This document shows positions 26,001 through 40,900 of a stretch of 64,000 nucleotides of DNA, in pieces. A program made the translations under genes and the position numbers. Numbering within the stretch: the first letter of the stretch is position 1; every line of letters starts with the position of its first letter. The stretch lies in contig NC_071672.1 of assembly GCF_028554725.1 (NCBI RefSeq), positions 4,230,001-4,294,000 on the forward strand, written 5' to 3'. The notes under the pieces are model-generated. The model worked only from the letters and a program-made list of their open reading frames with translations. It searched no databases and was not told the origin of the DNA. The DNA comes from Zeugodacus cucurbitae (lineage: Eukaryota > Arthropoda > Insecta > Diptera > Tephritidae).

Positions 26001-28399
26001 TATGAAAATTTTTAACTTGTATGAATTCTTAAACTTAGTACCTATATGAAAATTATTTAGTATTTATATGAAAATTTTTAACTTGTATGAATTCATAAAC
26101 TTAGTAACTATATGAAAATTATTTAGTATTTATATGAAAATTTTTTACTTGTATGAATTCATAAACTTAGTATCTATATGAAAATTATTTAGTATTTATA
26201 TGAAAATTTTTTACTTGTATGAATTCATAAACTTAGTATCTATATGAAAATTATTTAGTATTTATATGAAAATTATTTAGTATTTATATGAAAATTATTT
26301 AATATTTATATGAAAATTTTTAATTTGTATGAATTCATAAACTTTGTATCTATATGAAAATTATTTAGTATTTATATGAAAATTATTTACTTGCATGAAT
26401 TCATAAACTTAGTACCTATATAAAATTATTTAGTATTTATATGAAAATTTTTAACTTGTATGAATTCTTAAACTTAGTACCTATATGAAAATTATTTAGT
26501 ACCTATATGAAAATTATTTAGTATTTATATGAAAATTATTTAGTATTTATATGAAAATTTTTTACTTGTATGAACTCATAAACTTAGTATCTATATGAAA
26601 ATTATTTAGTATTTATATGAACATTTTTTACTTGTATGAATTCATAAACTTAGTATCTATATGAAAATTATTTAGTATTTACATGAAAATTTTTAACTTG
26701 TATGAATTCATAAACTTAGTATCTATATGAAAATTATTTAGTATTTATATGAAAATTATTTAGTATTTATATGAAAATTTTTAACTTGTATGAATTCATA
26801 AACTTAGTATCTATATGAAAATTATTTAGTATTTATATGAAAATTTTTTACTTGTATGAATTCATAAACTTAGTATATATATGAAAATTTTTTACTTGTA
26901 TGAATTCATAAACTTAGTACCTATATGAAAATTATTTAGTATCTATATGAAAATTATTTAGTATTTCTATGAAAATTTTTTTCTTGTATGAATTCATAAA
27001 CTTAGTACCTATATGAAAATTATTTAGTATCTATATGAAAATTACTTAGTATTTATATGAAAATTATTTAGTATTTATATGAAAATTTTTAACTTGTATG
27101 AATTCACAAACTTAGTATCTATATGAAAATTATTTAGTATTTATATGAAAATTTTTTACTTGTATGAATTCATAAACTTAGTATCTATATGAAAATTATT
27201 TAGTATTTATATGAAAATTTTTTAATTGTATGAATTCATAAACTTAGTATCTATATGAAAATTATTTAGTATTTATATGAAAATTATTTACTTGTATGAA
27301 TTCATAAACTTAGTACCTATATGAATATTATTTAGTATCTATATGAAAGTTATTTAGTATTTATATGAAAATTTTTAACTTGTATGAATTCATAAACTTA
27401 GTATCTATATGAAAATTTTTAACTTGTATGAATTCATAAACTTAGTATCTATATGAAAATTATTTAGTATTTATATGAAAATTTTTAACTTGTATGAATT
27501 CATAAACTTAGTACCTATATGAAAATTATTTAGTATTTCTATGAAAATTTTTTACTTGTATGAATTCATAAACTTAGTACCTATATGAAATTTATTTAGT
27601 ATCTATATGAAAATTATTTAGTATATATATGAAAATTTTTAACTTGTATGAATTCATAAACTTAGTATCTATATGAAAATTATTTAGTATTTATATGAAA
27701 ATTTTTACTTGTATGAATTCATAAACTTAGTACCTATATGAAAATTATTTAGTATCTATATGAAAATTATTTAGTATTTATATGAAAATTTTTTACTTGT
27801 ATGAATTCATAAACTTAGTATCTATATGAAAATTATTTAGTATTTATATGAAAATTTTTTACTTGTATGAATTCATAAACTTAGTACGTATATGAAAATT
27901 ATTTAGTATCTATATGAAAATTATTTAGTATTTATATGAAAATTATTTACTTGTATGAATTCATAAACTTAGTACCTATATGAAAATTATTTAGTATCTA
28001 TATGAAAATTATTTAGTATTTATATGAAAATTATTTAGTATTTATATGAAAATTTTTAACTTGTATGAATTCATAAACTTAGTATCTATATGAAAATTAT
28101 TTAGTATTTATATGAAAATTTTTTACTTGTATGAATTCATAAACTTAGTATCTATATGAAAATTATTTAGTATTTATATGAAAATTTTTTACTTGTATGA
28201 ATTCATAAACTTAGTATTTATATGAAAATTTTTAACTTGTATGAATTCTTAAACTTAGTACCTATATGAAAATTATTTAGTATCTATATGAAAATTATTT
28301 AGTATTTATATGAAAATTATTTAGTATTTATATGAAAATTTTTAACTTGTATGAATTCATAAACTTAGTAACTATATGAAAATTATTTAGTATTTATAT

Positions 28400-31300
28400 G
28401 AAAATTTTTTACTTGTCTGAATTCATAAACTTAGTATCTATATGAAAATTATTTAGTATTTATATGAAAATTTTTTACTTGTATGAATTCATAAACTTAG
28501 TATGAAAATTATTTAGTATTTATATGAAAAATATTTAATATTTATATGAAAATTTTTAATTTGTATGAATTCATAAACTTTGTATCTATATGAAAATTAT
28601 TTAGTATTTATAAGAAAATTATTTACTTGTATGAATTCATAAACTTAGTACCTATATGAAAATTATTTAGTATTTATATGAAAATTTTTAACTTGTATGA
28701 ATTCTTAAACTTAGTACCTATATGAAAATTATTTAGTATTTATATGAAAATTTTTAACTTGTATGAATTCTTAAACTTAGTACCTATATGAAAATTATTT
28801 AGTACCTATATGAAAAATATTTAGTATTTATATGAAAATTATTTAGTATTTATATGAAAATTTTTTACTTGTATGAACTCATAAACTTAGTATCTATATG
28901 AAAATTATTTAGTATTTATATGAACATTTTTTACTTGTATGAATTCATAAACTTAGTATCTATATGAAAATTATTTAGTATTTATATGAAAATTTTTAAC
29001 TTGTATAAATTCATAAACTTAGTATCTATATGAAAATTATTTAGTATTTATATGAAAATTTTTAACTTATATGAATTCATAAACTTAGTATCTATATGAA
29101 AATTAATTAGTATTTATATGAAAATTAATTACTTGTATGAATTCATACAATTAGTATTTATATGAAAATTAATTAGTACTTATATGAAAATTATTTACTT
29201 GTATGAATTCATAAACTTAGTATCTATATGAAAATTATTTAGCATTTATATGAAAATTGTTTTCTTGTATGAATTCATAAACTTAGTATCTATAAGAAAA
29301 TTATTTAGTATATATATGAAAATTTTTAACTTGTATGAATTCATAAACTTAGTATCTATATGAAAATTATTTAGTATTTATATGAAAATTTTTTACTTGT
29401 ATGAATTCATAAACTTAGTATCTATATGAAAATTATTTAGTATTTATATGAAAATTTTTAACTTGTATGAATTCATAAACTTAGTATCTATATGAAAATT
29501 ATTTAGTATTTATATGAAAATTTTTAACTTGTATGAATTCATAAACTTAGTATCTATATGAAAATTATTTAGTATTTATATGAAAATTTTTTACTTGTAT
29601 GAATTCATAAACTTTGTACCTATATGAAAATTATTTAGTATCTATATGAAAATTATTTATTATTTATATGAAAATTTTTAACTTGTATGAATTCATAAAC
29701 TTAGTATCTATATGAAAATTATTTAGTATTTATATGAAAATTTTTTACTTGTATGAATTCATAAACTTAGTATATATATGAAAATTTTTTACTTGTATGA
29801 ATTCATAAACTTAGTACCTATATGAAAATTATTTAGTATCTATATGAAAATTATTTAGTATTTCTATGAAAATTTTTTTCTTGTATGAATTCATAAACTT
29901 AGTACCTATATGAAAATTATTTAGTATCTATATGAAAATTACTTAGTATTTATATGAAAATTATTTAGTATTTATATGAAAATTTTTAACTTGTATGAAT
30001 TCACAAACTTAGTATCTATATGAAAATTATTTAGTATTTATATGAAAATTTTTTACTTGTATGAATTCATAAACTTAGTATCTATATGAAAATTATTTAG
30101 TATTTATATGAAAATTTTTTAATTGTATGAATTCATAAACTTAGTATCTATATGAAAATTATTTAGTATTTATATGAAAATTATTTACTTGTATGAATTC
30201 ATAAACTTAGTACCTATATGAAAATTATTTAGTATCTATATGAAAGTTATTTAGTATTTATATGAAAATTTTTAACTTGTATGAATTCATAAACTTAGTA
30301 TCTATATGAAAATTATTTAGTATTTATATGAAAATTTTTAACTTGTATGAATTCATAAACTTAGTATCTATATGAAAATTATTTAGTATTTATATGAAAA
30401 TTTTTAACTTGTATGAATTCATAAACTTAGTATCTATATGAAAATTTTTTACTTGTATGAATTCATAAACTTAGTACCTATATGAAAATTATTTAGTATT
30501 TCTATGAAAATTTTTTACTTGTATGAATTCATAAACTTAGTACCTATATGAAATTTATTTAGTATCTATATGAAAATTATTTAGTATATATATGAAAATT
30601 TTTAACTTGTATGAATTCATAAACTTAGTATCTATATGAAAATTATTTAGTATTTATATGAAAATTTTTACTTGTATGAATTCATAAACTTAGTACCTAT
30701 ATGAAAATTATTTAGTATCTATATGAAAATTATTTAGTATTTATATGAAAATTTTTTACTTGTATGAATTCATAAACTTAGTATCTATATGAAAATTATT
30801 TAGTATTTATATGAAAATTTTTTACTTGTATGAATTCATAAACTTAGTACGTATATGAAAATTATTTAGTATCTATATGAAAATTATTTAGTATTTATAT
30901 GAAAATTATTTACTTGTATGAATTCATAAACTTAGTACCTATATGAAAATTATTTAGTATCTATATGAAAATTATTTAGTATTTATATGAAAATTATTTA
31001 GTATTTATATGAAAATTTTTAACTTGTATGAATTCATAAACTTAGTATCTATATGAAAATTATTTAGTATTTATATGAAAATTTTTTACTTGTATGAATT
31101 CATAAACTTAGTATCTATATGAAAATTATTTAGTATTTATATGAAAATTTTTTACTTGTATGAATTCATAAACTTAGTATTTATATGAAAATTTTTAACT
31201 TGTATGAATTCTTAAACTTAGTACCTATATGAAAATTATTTAGTATCTATATGAAAATTATTTAGTATTTATATGAAAATTATTTAGTATTTATATGAAA

Positions 31301-34300
31301 ATTTTTAACTTGTATGAATTCATAAACTTAGTAACTATATGAAAATTATTTAGTATTTATATGAAAATTATTTACTTGTATGAATTCATAAACTTAGTAC
31401 CTATATGAAAATTATTTAGTATTTATATGAAAATTTTTAACTTGTATGAATTCTTAAACTTAGTACCTATATGAAAATTATTTAGTACCTATATGAAAAA
31501 TATTTAGTATTTATATGAAAATTATTTAGTATTTATATGAAAATTTTTTACTTGTATGAACTCATAAACTTAGTATCTATATGAAAATTATTTAGTATTT
31601 ATATGAACATTTTTTACTTGTATGAATTCATAAACTTAGTATCTATATGAAAATTATTTAGTATTTATAAGAAAATTTTTAACTTGTATGAATTCATAAA
31701 CTTAGTATCTATATGAAAATTATTTAGTATTTATATGAAAATTTTTTACTTGTATGAATTCATAAACTTAGTATCTATATGAAAATTATTTAGTATTTAT
31801 ATGAAAATTTTTTACTTGTATGAATTCATAAACTTAGTACCTATATGAAAATTATTTAGTATCTATATGAAAATTATTTAGTATTTATATGAAAATTATT
31901 TAGTATTTATATGAAAATTTTTAACTTGTATGAATTCATAAACTTAGTATCTATATGAAAAATATTTAGTATTTATATGAAAATTATTTAGTATTTATAT
32001 GAAAATTTTTAACTTATATGAATTCATAAACTTAGTATGAAAATTATTTAGTATTTATATGAAAAATATTTAATATTTATATGAAAATTTTTAATTTGTA
32101 TGAATTCATAAACTTTGTATCTATATGAAAATTATTTAGTATTTATATGAAAATTATTTACTTGTATGAATTCATAAACTTAGTACCTATATGAAAATTA
32201 TTTAGTATCTATATGAAAATTATTTAGTATTTATATGAAAATTATTTAGTATTTATATGAAAATTTTTAACTTGTATGAATTCATAAACTTAGTATCTAT
32301 ATGAAAATTATTTAGTATTTATATGAAAATTTTTTACTTGTATGAATTCATAAACTTAGTATCTATATGAAAATTATTTAGTATTTATATGAAAATTTTT
32401 TACTTGTATGAATTCATAAACTTAGTATTTATATGAAAATTTTTAACTTGTATGAATTCTTAAACTTAGTACCTATATGAAAATTATTTAGTATCTATAT
32501 GAAAATTATTTAGTATTTATATGAAAATTATTTAGTATTTATATGAAAATTTTTAACTTGTATGAATTCATAAACTTAGTAACTATATGAAAATTATTTA
32601 GTATTTATATGAAAATTTTTTACTTGTCTGAATTCATAAACTTAGTATCTATATGAAAATTATTTAGTATTTATATGAAAATTTTTTACTTGTATGAATT
32701 CATAAACTTAGTATGAAAATTATTTAGTATTTATATGAAAAATATTTAATATTTATATGAAAATTTTTAATTTGTATGAATTCATAAACTTTGTATCTAT
32801 ATGAAAATTATTTAGTATTTATATGAAAATTATTTACTTGTATGAATTCATAAACTTAGTACCTATATGAAAATTATTTAGTATTTATATGAAAATTTTT
32901 AACTTGTATGAATTCTTAAACTTAGTACCTATATGAAAATTATTTAGTATTTATATGAAAATTTTTAACTTGTATGAATTCTTAAACTTAGTACCTATAT
33001 GAAAATTATTTAGTACCTATATGAAAAATATTTAGTATTTATATGAAAATTATTTAGTATTTATATGAAAATTTTTTACTTGTATGAACTCATAAACTTA
33101 GTATCTATATGAAAATTATTTAGTATTTATATGAACATTTTTTACTTGTATGAATTCATAAACTTAGTATCTATATGAAAATTATTTAGTATTTATATGA
33201 AAATTTTTAACTTGTATAAATTCATAAACTTAGTATCTATATGAAAATTATTTAGTATTTATATGAAAATTTTTAACTTATATGAATTCATAAACTTAGT
33301 ATCTATATGAAAATTAATTAGTATTTATATGAAAATTAATTACTTGTATGAATTCATACAATTAGTATTTATATGAAAATTAATTAGTACTTATATGAAA
33401 ATTATTTACTTGTATGAATTCATAAACTTAGTATCTATATGAAAATTATTTAGCATTTATATGAAAATTGTTTTCTTGTATGAATTCATAAACTTAGTAT
33501 CTATAAGAAAATTATTTAGTATATATATGAAAATTTTTAACTTGTATGAATTCATAAACTTAGTATCTATATGAAAATTATTTAGTATTTATATGAAAAT
33601 TTTTTACTTGTATGAATTCATAAACTTAGTATCTATATGAAAATTATTTAGTATTTATATGAAAATTTTTAACTTGTATGAATTCATAAACTTAGTATCT
33701 ATATGAAAATTATTTAGTATTTATATGAAAATTTTTAACTTGTATGAATTCATAAACTTAGTATCTATATGAAAATTATTTAGTATTTATATGAAAATTT
33801 TTTACTTGTATGAATTCATAAACTTTGTACCTATATGAAAATTATTTAGTATCTATATGAAAATTATTTATTATTTATATGAACATTTTTAACTTGTATG
33901 AATTCATAAACTTAGTATCTATATGAAAATTATTTAGTATTTATATGAAAATTTTTTACTTGTATGAATTCATAAACTTAGTATATATATGAAAATTTTT
34001 TACTTGTATGAATTCATAAACTTAGTACCTATATGAAAATTATTTAGTATCTATATGAAAATTATTTAGTATTTCTATGAAAATTTTTTTCTTGTATGAA
34101 TTCATAAACTTAGTACCTATATGAAAATTATTTAGTATCTATATGAAAATTACTTAGTATTTATATGAAAATTATTTAGTATTTATATGAAAATTTTTAA
34201 CTTGTATGAATTCACAAACTTAGTATCTATATGAAAATTATTTAGTATTTATATGAAAATTTTTTACTTGTATGAATTCATAAACTTAGTATCTATATGA

Positions 34301-36800
34301 AAATTATTTAGTATTTATATGAAAATTTTTTAATTGTATGAATTCATAAACTTAGTATCTATATGAAAATTATTTAGTATTTATATGAAAATTATTTACT
34401 TGTATGAATTCATAAACTTAGTACCTATATGAAAATTATTTAGTATCTATATGAAAGTTATTTAGTATTTATATGAAAATTTTTAACTTGTATGAATTCA
34501 TAAACTTAGTATCTATATGAAAATTATTTAGTATTTATATGAAAATTTTTAACTTGTATGAATTCATAAACTTAGTATCTATATGAAAATTATTTAGTAT
34601 TTATATGAAAATTTTTAACTTGTATGAATTCATAAACTTAGTATCTATATGAAAATTTTTTACTTGTATGAATTCATAAACTTAGTACCTATATGAAAAT
34701 TATTTAGTATTTCTATGAAAATTTTTTACTTGTATGAATTCATAAACTTAGTACCTATATGAAATTTATTTAGTATCTATATGAAAATTATTTAGTATAT
34801 ATATGAAAATTTTTAACTTGTATGAATTCATAAACTTAGTATCTATATGAAAATTATTTAGTATTTATATGAAAATTTTTACTTGTATGAATTCATAAAC
34901 TTAGTACCTATATGAAAATTATTTAGTATCTATATGAAAATTATTTAGTATTTATATGAAAATTTTTTACTTGTATGAATTCATAAACTTAGTATCTATA
35001 TGAAAATTATTTAGTATTTATATGAAAATTTTTTACTTGTATGAATTCATAAACTTAGTACGTATATGAAAATTATTTAGTATCTATATGAAAATTATTT
35101 AGTATTTATATGAAAATTATTTACTTGTATGAATTCATAAACTTAGTACCTATATGAAAATTATTTAGTATCTATATGAAAATTATTTAGTATTTATATG
35201 AAAATTATTTAGTATTTATATGAAAATTTTTAACTTGTATGAATTCATAAACTTAGTATCTATATGAAAATTATTTAGTATTTATATGAAAATTTTTTAC
35301 TTGTATGAATTCATAAACTTAGTATCTATATGAAAATTATTTAGTATTTATATGAAAATTTTTTACTTGTATGAATTCATAAACTTAGTATTTATATGAA
35401 AATTTTTAACTTGTATGAATTCTTAAACTTAGTACCTATATGAAAATTATTTAGTATCTATATGAAAATTATTTAGTATTTATATGAAAATTATTTAGTA
35501 TTTATATGAAAATTTTTAACTTGTATGAATTCATAAACTTAGTAACTATATGAAAATTATTTAGTATTTATATGAAAATTATTTACTTGTATGAATTCAT
35601 AAACTTAGTACCTATATGAAAATTATTTAGTATTTATATGAAAATTTTTAACTTGTATGAATTCTTAAACTTAGTACCTATATGAAAATTATTTAGTACC
35701 TATATGAAAAATATTTAGTATTTATATGAAAATTATTTAGTATTTATATGAAAATTTTTAACTTATATGAATTCATAAACTTAGTATGAAAATTATTTAG
35801 TATTTATATGAAAAATATTTAATATTTATATGAAAATTTTTAATTTGTATGAATTCATAAACTTTGTATCTATATGAAAATTATTTAGTATTTATATGAA
35901 AATTATTTACTTGTATGAATTCATAAACTTAGTACCTATATGAAAATTATTTAGTATTTATATGAAAATTTTTAACTTGTATGAATTCTTAAACTTAGTA
36001 CCTATATGAAAATTATTTAGTACCTATATGAAAAATATTTAGTATTTATATGAAAATTATTTAGTATTTATATGAAAATTTTTTACTTGTATGAACTCAT
36101 AAACTTAGTATCTATATGAAAATTATTTAGTATTTATATGAACATTTTTTACTTGTATGAATTCATAAACTTAGTATCTATATGAAAATTATTTAGTATT
36201 TATAAGAAAATTTTTAACTTGTATGAATTCATAAACTTAGTATCTATATGAAAATTATTTAGTATTTATATGAAAATTTTTAACTTATATGAATTCATAA
36301 ACTTAGTATCTATATGAAAATTAATTAGTATTTATATGAAAATTAATTACTTGTATGAATTCATACAATTAGTATTTATATGAAAATTAATTAGTACTTA
36401 TATGAAAATTATTTACTTGTATGAATTCATAAACTTAGTATCTATATGAAAATTATTTAGCATTTATATGAAAATTGTTTTCTTGTATGAATTCATAAAC
36501 TTAGTATCTATAAGAAAATTATTTAGTATATATATGAAAATTTTTAACTTGTATGAATTCATAAACTTAGTATCTATATGAAAATTATTTAGTATTTATA
36601 TGAAAATTTTTTACTTGTATGAATTCATAAACTTAGTATCTATATGAAAATTATTTAGTATTTATATGAAAATTTTTAACTTGTATGAATTCATAAACTT
36701 AGTATCTATATGAAAATTATTTAGTATTTATATGAAAATTTTTAACTTGTATGAATTCATAAACTTAGTATCTATATGAAAATTATTTAGTATTTATATG
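28400..36800. repeat. 4.2-kb higher-order duplication in the spacer array
   Basis: Private variants recur about 4,210 bp apart: ACTTGTCTG at 28,411 and 32,622, AACTTATATG near 29,064 and 33,275, and TAGTACGTATATG near 30,848 and 35,058. A further TAGTACG marker at 27,884 lies 2,964 bp from the one at 30,848, so several overlapping duplications have occurred. The ends are approximate. Confidence 0.7.
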
Positions 36801-37468
36801 AAAATTTTTTACTTGTATGAATTCATACAATTAGTATTTATATGAAAATTAATTAGTACTTATATGAAAATTATTTACTTGTATGAATTCATAAACTTAG
36901 TATCTATATGAAAATTATTTAGCATTTATATGAAAATTGTTTTCTTGTATGAATTCATAAACTTAGTATCTATATGAAAATTATTTAGTATATATTTGAA
37001 AATTTTTAACTTGTATGAATTCATAAACTTAGTATGAAAATTATTTAGTATTTATATGAAAATTTTTTACTTGTATGAATTCATAAACTTAGTATCTATA
37101 TGAAAATTATTTAGTATATATATGAAAATTTTTTACTTGTACGAATTCATAAACTCAGTACCTATATGAAAATTATTTAGTATCTATATGAAAATTATTT
37201 AGTATTTCTATGAAAATTTTTTACTTGTATGAATTCATAAACTTAGTACCTATATGAAAATTATTTAGTATCTATATGAAAATTATTTAGTGTTTATATG
37301 AAAATTATTTAGTATTTATATGCAAATTTTTAACTTGTATGAATTCATAAACTTAGTATCTATGTGAAAATTATTTAGTATTTATATGAAAATTATTTAC
37401 TTGTATGAATTCATACAATTAGTATTTATATGAAAATTAATTAGTACTTATATGCAAATATATCACCA

Positions 37469-37498
37469 TGTGGTTTCGGCTCTTCGCAGATAGGGACA
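37469..37498 (-). pseudogene. Diverged 28S target, downstream flank of R1 copy 2
   Basis: On the minus strand TGTCCCTATCTGC is followed by GAAGAGCCGAAACCACATGG. True 28S has TGTCCCTATCTACT then ATCTAGCGAAACCACAGCC. It is a degenerate 28S sequence next to the spacer array, and it supplies one of the two target duplications of R1 copy 2. Confidence 0.75.
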
Positions 37499-37812
37499 AC
37501 GTCCGGTGTGTTTTTGCGTGAGTACCTGCCGATGACGGCCTTATCTCACGGTGCTCCGAAGCACAGCGTATCAATAAAATGCGATGATCAGCGCCCCGAA
37601 AAATGTTACGCATTATTCGGTACCAATTGGCAGTGTGGAATGGACACACTAACCACCTTGGTGAGGTTCGAGGCCTATCTAAAATCTCTGCCGTACTTTG
37701 GGTCCGGCACCCGGTTGCAGTGCAACTCCACATTGAGTGATCAAAACACTCTTCCCGCATTCGGGTATTAAACCACAACCACCACGATACTCCCCGAGGG
37801 GCCAGTCCGCAT

Positions 37813-37847
37813 GAGTAGGTTGGAGCGAACTCCAAGGGCTCCTACTC
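37813..37847 (-). other. Conserved RNA hairpin in R1 3' UTR
   Basis: As RNA: outer stem GAGUAGG/CCUACUC, a 5-nt bulge AGCCC, inner stem UUGGAG/CUCCAA and loop UUCG. It is present at matching positions in copy 3 (45,381-45,415), copy 5 (54,235-54,269, with a G-U pair replacing A-U) and copy 6 (59,385-59,419). It may be recognised by the R1 reverse transcriptase; that role is an inference. Confidence 0.7.
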
Positions 37848-37958
37848 CCCGTGCTACCAGAATTAAGTCTCCGGTCAGACCTCGTAGTTGAAACTACTAC
37901 CAGTTGAGCTACCATACTGCTCCGGACTGGTGACCATTTAAGTTAATGGTATAAAAAA

Positions 37959-40900
37959 TTATACCTCCCCTACCCGATTTACAACTAATTGCCTACGCCG
38001 ACTGAACAAAACACGCGCAAACCTATCAAACGACCCTAAATGTTCGGCATTCCGACTTTCCGAGATCACACCACTAACATCTAGCTGTCCATCAGTCCAG
38101 CTAATCCAAATACCCCCATACCCCCAAGGTCCCTAATGTCCGAGTACATCGGGCATTCCGTTATGACATGCATCCAGTCCTCAGAGATTGCCCCACATAT
38201 ACACTCCGGACTTTCGGAAATGTTCCTCTGATGCAAAAATGCATTCAAAGGTCCATGCCCAGTAAGCAAGAAACCCAGACTCATACAGAATCTGAAGTCT
38301 GGGTTTTCCTCTACAAACCTAACATCCCGAATGTACTCGTAAGTCACCCGACCGTTAGGGCTATTGTCCCAACGGTCTTGCCACTTACTCCTAACACTAT
38401 CATATAGAAACCTTTTGCTCCTTAGATAGCCCTCCCTCGCAACATCCTCATCGGAAATCCAATTCGACAGCAATGAGACGCTTAAGCCTCTTCTTAACCT
38501 AAATGCAACAGCACGCTGTATAACAATCAGGTCAAGAGGAGGCGCACCTAACAACACCTGTAACGCATCTGTAGAAATGGTGCGACATACAGGCAAACAG
38601 GCAAGCATCAAACAACGTTGTATGGAAAGAAGTTTTTGGCGACCCCTGACCTTTGATGCTAATTCCCACCATATAGCGGCTCCATATGTGGCACAGGCCA
38701 CAAATAAGCCGCTATATATAGTACGAACCGCACGACGTCCGAGACCCCAATCACTCCTTAACACGCGTTTGATCTTGCCGGCAATTCCTAACAATCGCTC
38801 CTCCACGTAAACCAAGTGAGGGTTGAAACACATCCTTTCGCTGATGGTCAATCCCAGATATTTGACTTCCGTCACATACCTGATATTGACCCCATTCATT
38901 CGGACAATCGGTGGACGAGCCGATGACAGTATGCCTTTCAAGAGCATTGTCACCGTCTTGTGAACCGATATTTCAACCCCCACACCTGTACCCCAATTGT
39001 GAACAATTTCCAAAAATCGTTCACCCTGTCGCTCTAACTCCAGCCGTGAACTACCTTCAACTAAGAGAAGGAGGTCGTCTGCATATGCACAACAACCACA
39101 AAGTACTTCAGGCTGGCCAAGCAGAGTCCATCATTAGGTTCCAAATATATGGACCACAGATGGATCCCTGTGGGCAGCCCCGTTCTACCCCAATATCCAC
39201 GCTACCATTCATTCCAACGATAGAGGCTTTTCTGTCCGAAAAGTAGCTCTGCCAGAGACTAATTTCCGGACAGCCCAGTTCCTCTAACCGTTGTATCACG
39301 CGATTCCAGATTAGGTAATCAAATGCCCCCTTGAAATCGACAAATATGCCAAGGACATATTTGTTGGCATTCTCCCGGACAGCACGCTGAACATACATCC
39401 AGGCGTCCTCTACACTGCGTCCTTTCCTGAACCCATACTGCCTATTCGACCTCAAATCCCGCGTTAGCTCCTGAAGCCTTTCCACCATAACTCTCTCCAG
39501 TACTTTACCAAGCACTGGAAGAAGACTGATGCCCCGATAAGATCGTGGATCACTCCTAATCTTATCAGGTGACTTCAGGAGAGGAACAACCCTAGCACTT
39601 TTCCACTCACGTGGAAAATATCCCTCACAAATGCACTTATCGTAAATGACCTCCAAGTATTCCGGAATGAACTTCCACAAGCTTTTGCACAACTCTCCGT
39701 TCAAACCATCAAGACCTGGGGACCGTTTAGACCTAACCAGGCTAAAGGCATATCCCAACTCCCCATCATCAAGTGGAGGAACCGGTACTTCTTTTGCAAG
39801 AGGTGCCAGCTCCTCAGCCCTAGGAAAGAATGCTCCTAACAGAACCCCTGCACACTCACTCCATGTTGATAACACAGTGTCATCAACACGAAGAGAAGTG
39901 ATGTCCTCCCTCCTACGACCCCTACAAATCTTTAAGACCTGACCATAGGGGACATCCCTATGTTCATTAACGAACCCCCTCCACTCCTCTTCTTTGATTT
40001 TTATAAGCATGGCCTTATACTCGTGCATCGCACAACTGAAATCGTTCCTAATCTGGGCCAACCTATCCGAATTTGACCGCCGAGCGCGTTGAAACTTCCG
40101 TCTCAATCGCCGGACAGCCCTCCTCTTCAGGGTTAACTCCTGCGTCCACCACTTAATTTTCCTAACCCTGAAATCTTTATACTTCCTCAACAACCTATCG
40201 TTCACTCCCCAGACCAATTCATACAACCGAGCAATTTGCTCGTCCACCCCCAGATTTCCAAACTCACTGAGCGGTATATCCAATACCGCTTCCCTAACAC
40301 ACTGTCCATATTGGTTCAAGTCGATACCAGAGGTACGCCATCGCCGCAATGGACTTACATACGTCGAGGGAGGGGAATTAGGGGTAAACATAATTTTAAT
40401 CAAATTATGATCGCTCAATCCCCTCCCTCCACTAATCTCCCACCTAAAACTGAACGCCCTATTTGCTGCCTCATTGATTAAGGACACGTCAATCTCGCTC
40501 CCCCCTCTAGGCCCATCAAATGTGAACCACTGGCTTGGCTCATTTAAGATGTGGAGACTGTTAGCAGCCATCCATTCGCTTAATGCCCGACCCCGGATGT
40601 AGCTCCGATATCTGTGCGCCCATCGAGAAAACTTGCTAAACCACATCGAGGACGTGGCATTCGCATCCATCCCTAGGATAAATGGGCTACCACTCGCAAG
40701 TAGTAGTAGCTTATCCATGTATCGCAGATAGGGCTCTAAGGGTTCCCTAAACTTACAATACATACTAGCAACAATCAGCCTACCGAACTCCCCCTCTACA
40801 GAAACACATACACCCTCTTGTGACGAATCCAAAACTATGCAATCGTAGCTTGGGTCAGTCACAACTATTAAAGCATTACACCTAAGGTCCGCGAAGACTC

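Larger units (their letters stand above)
17682..37455. repeat. Intergenic spacer array, 22/66-bp units (main block, 19.8 kb)
   Basis: The same 22-bp modules continue for about 19.8 kb, mostly as 66-bp and 88-bp units with scattered variants. I see no gene, and the open frames in it are repeats of one 22-residue pattern. Marker variants show large duplications inside the array, listed separately. The array ends at about 37,455 next to the diverged 28S target that holds R1 copy 2. Confidence 0.95.

Noticed and set aside
12848..37455. Regular short repeats resembling a CRISPR array
   Set aside because: There are no unique spacers; intervening modules are themselves repeated, and the context is eukaryotic rDNA.
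37508..37771. 87-codon plus-strand frames in R1 3' UTRs (also 45,076-45,339)
   Set aside because: They are antisense to the R1 3' UTR, shared only by descent, with no conserved protein in copy 6.
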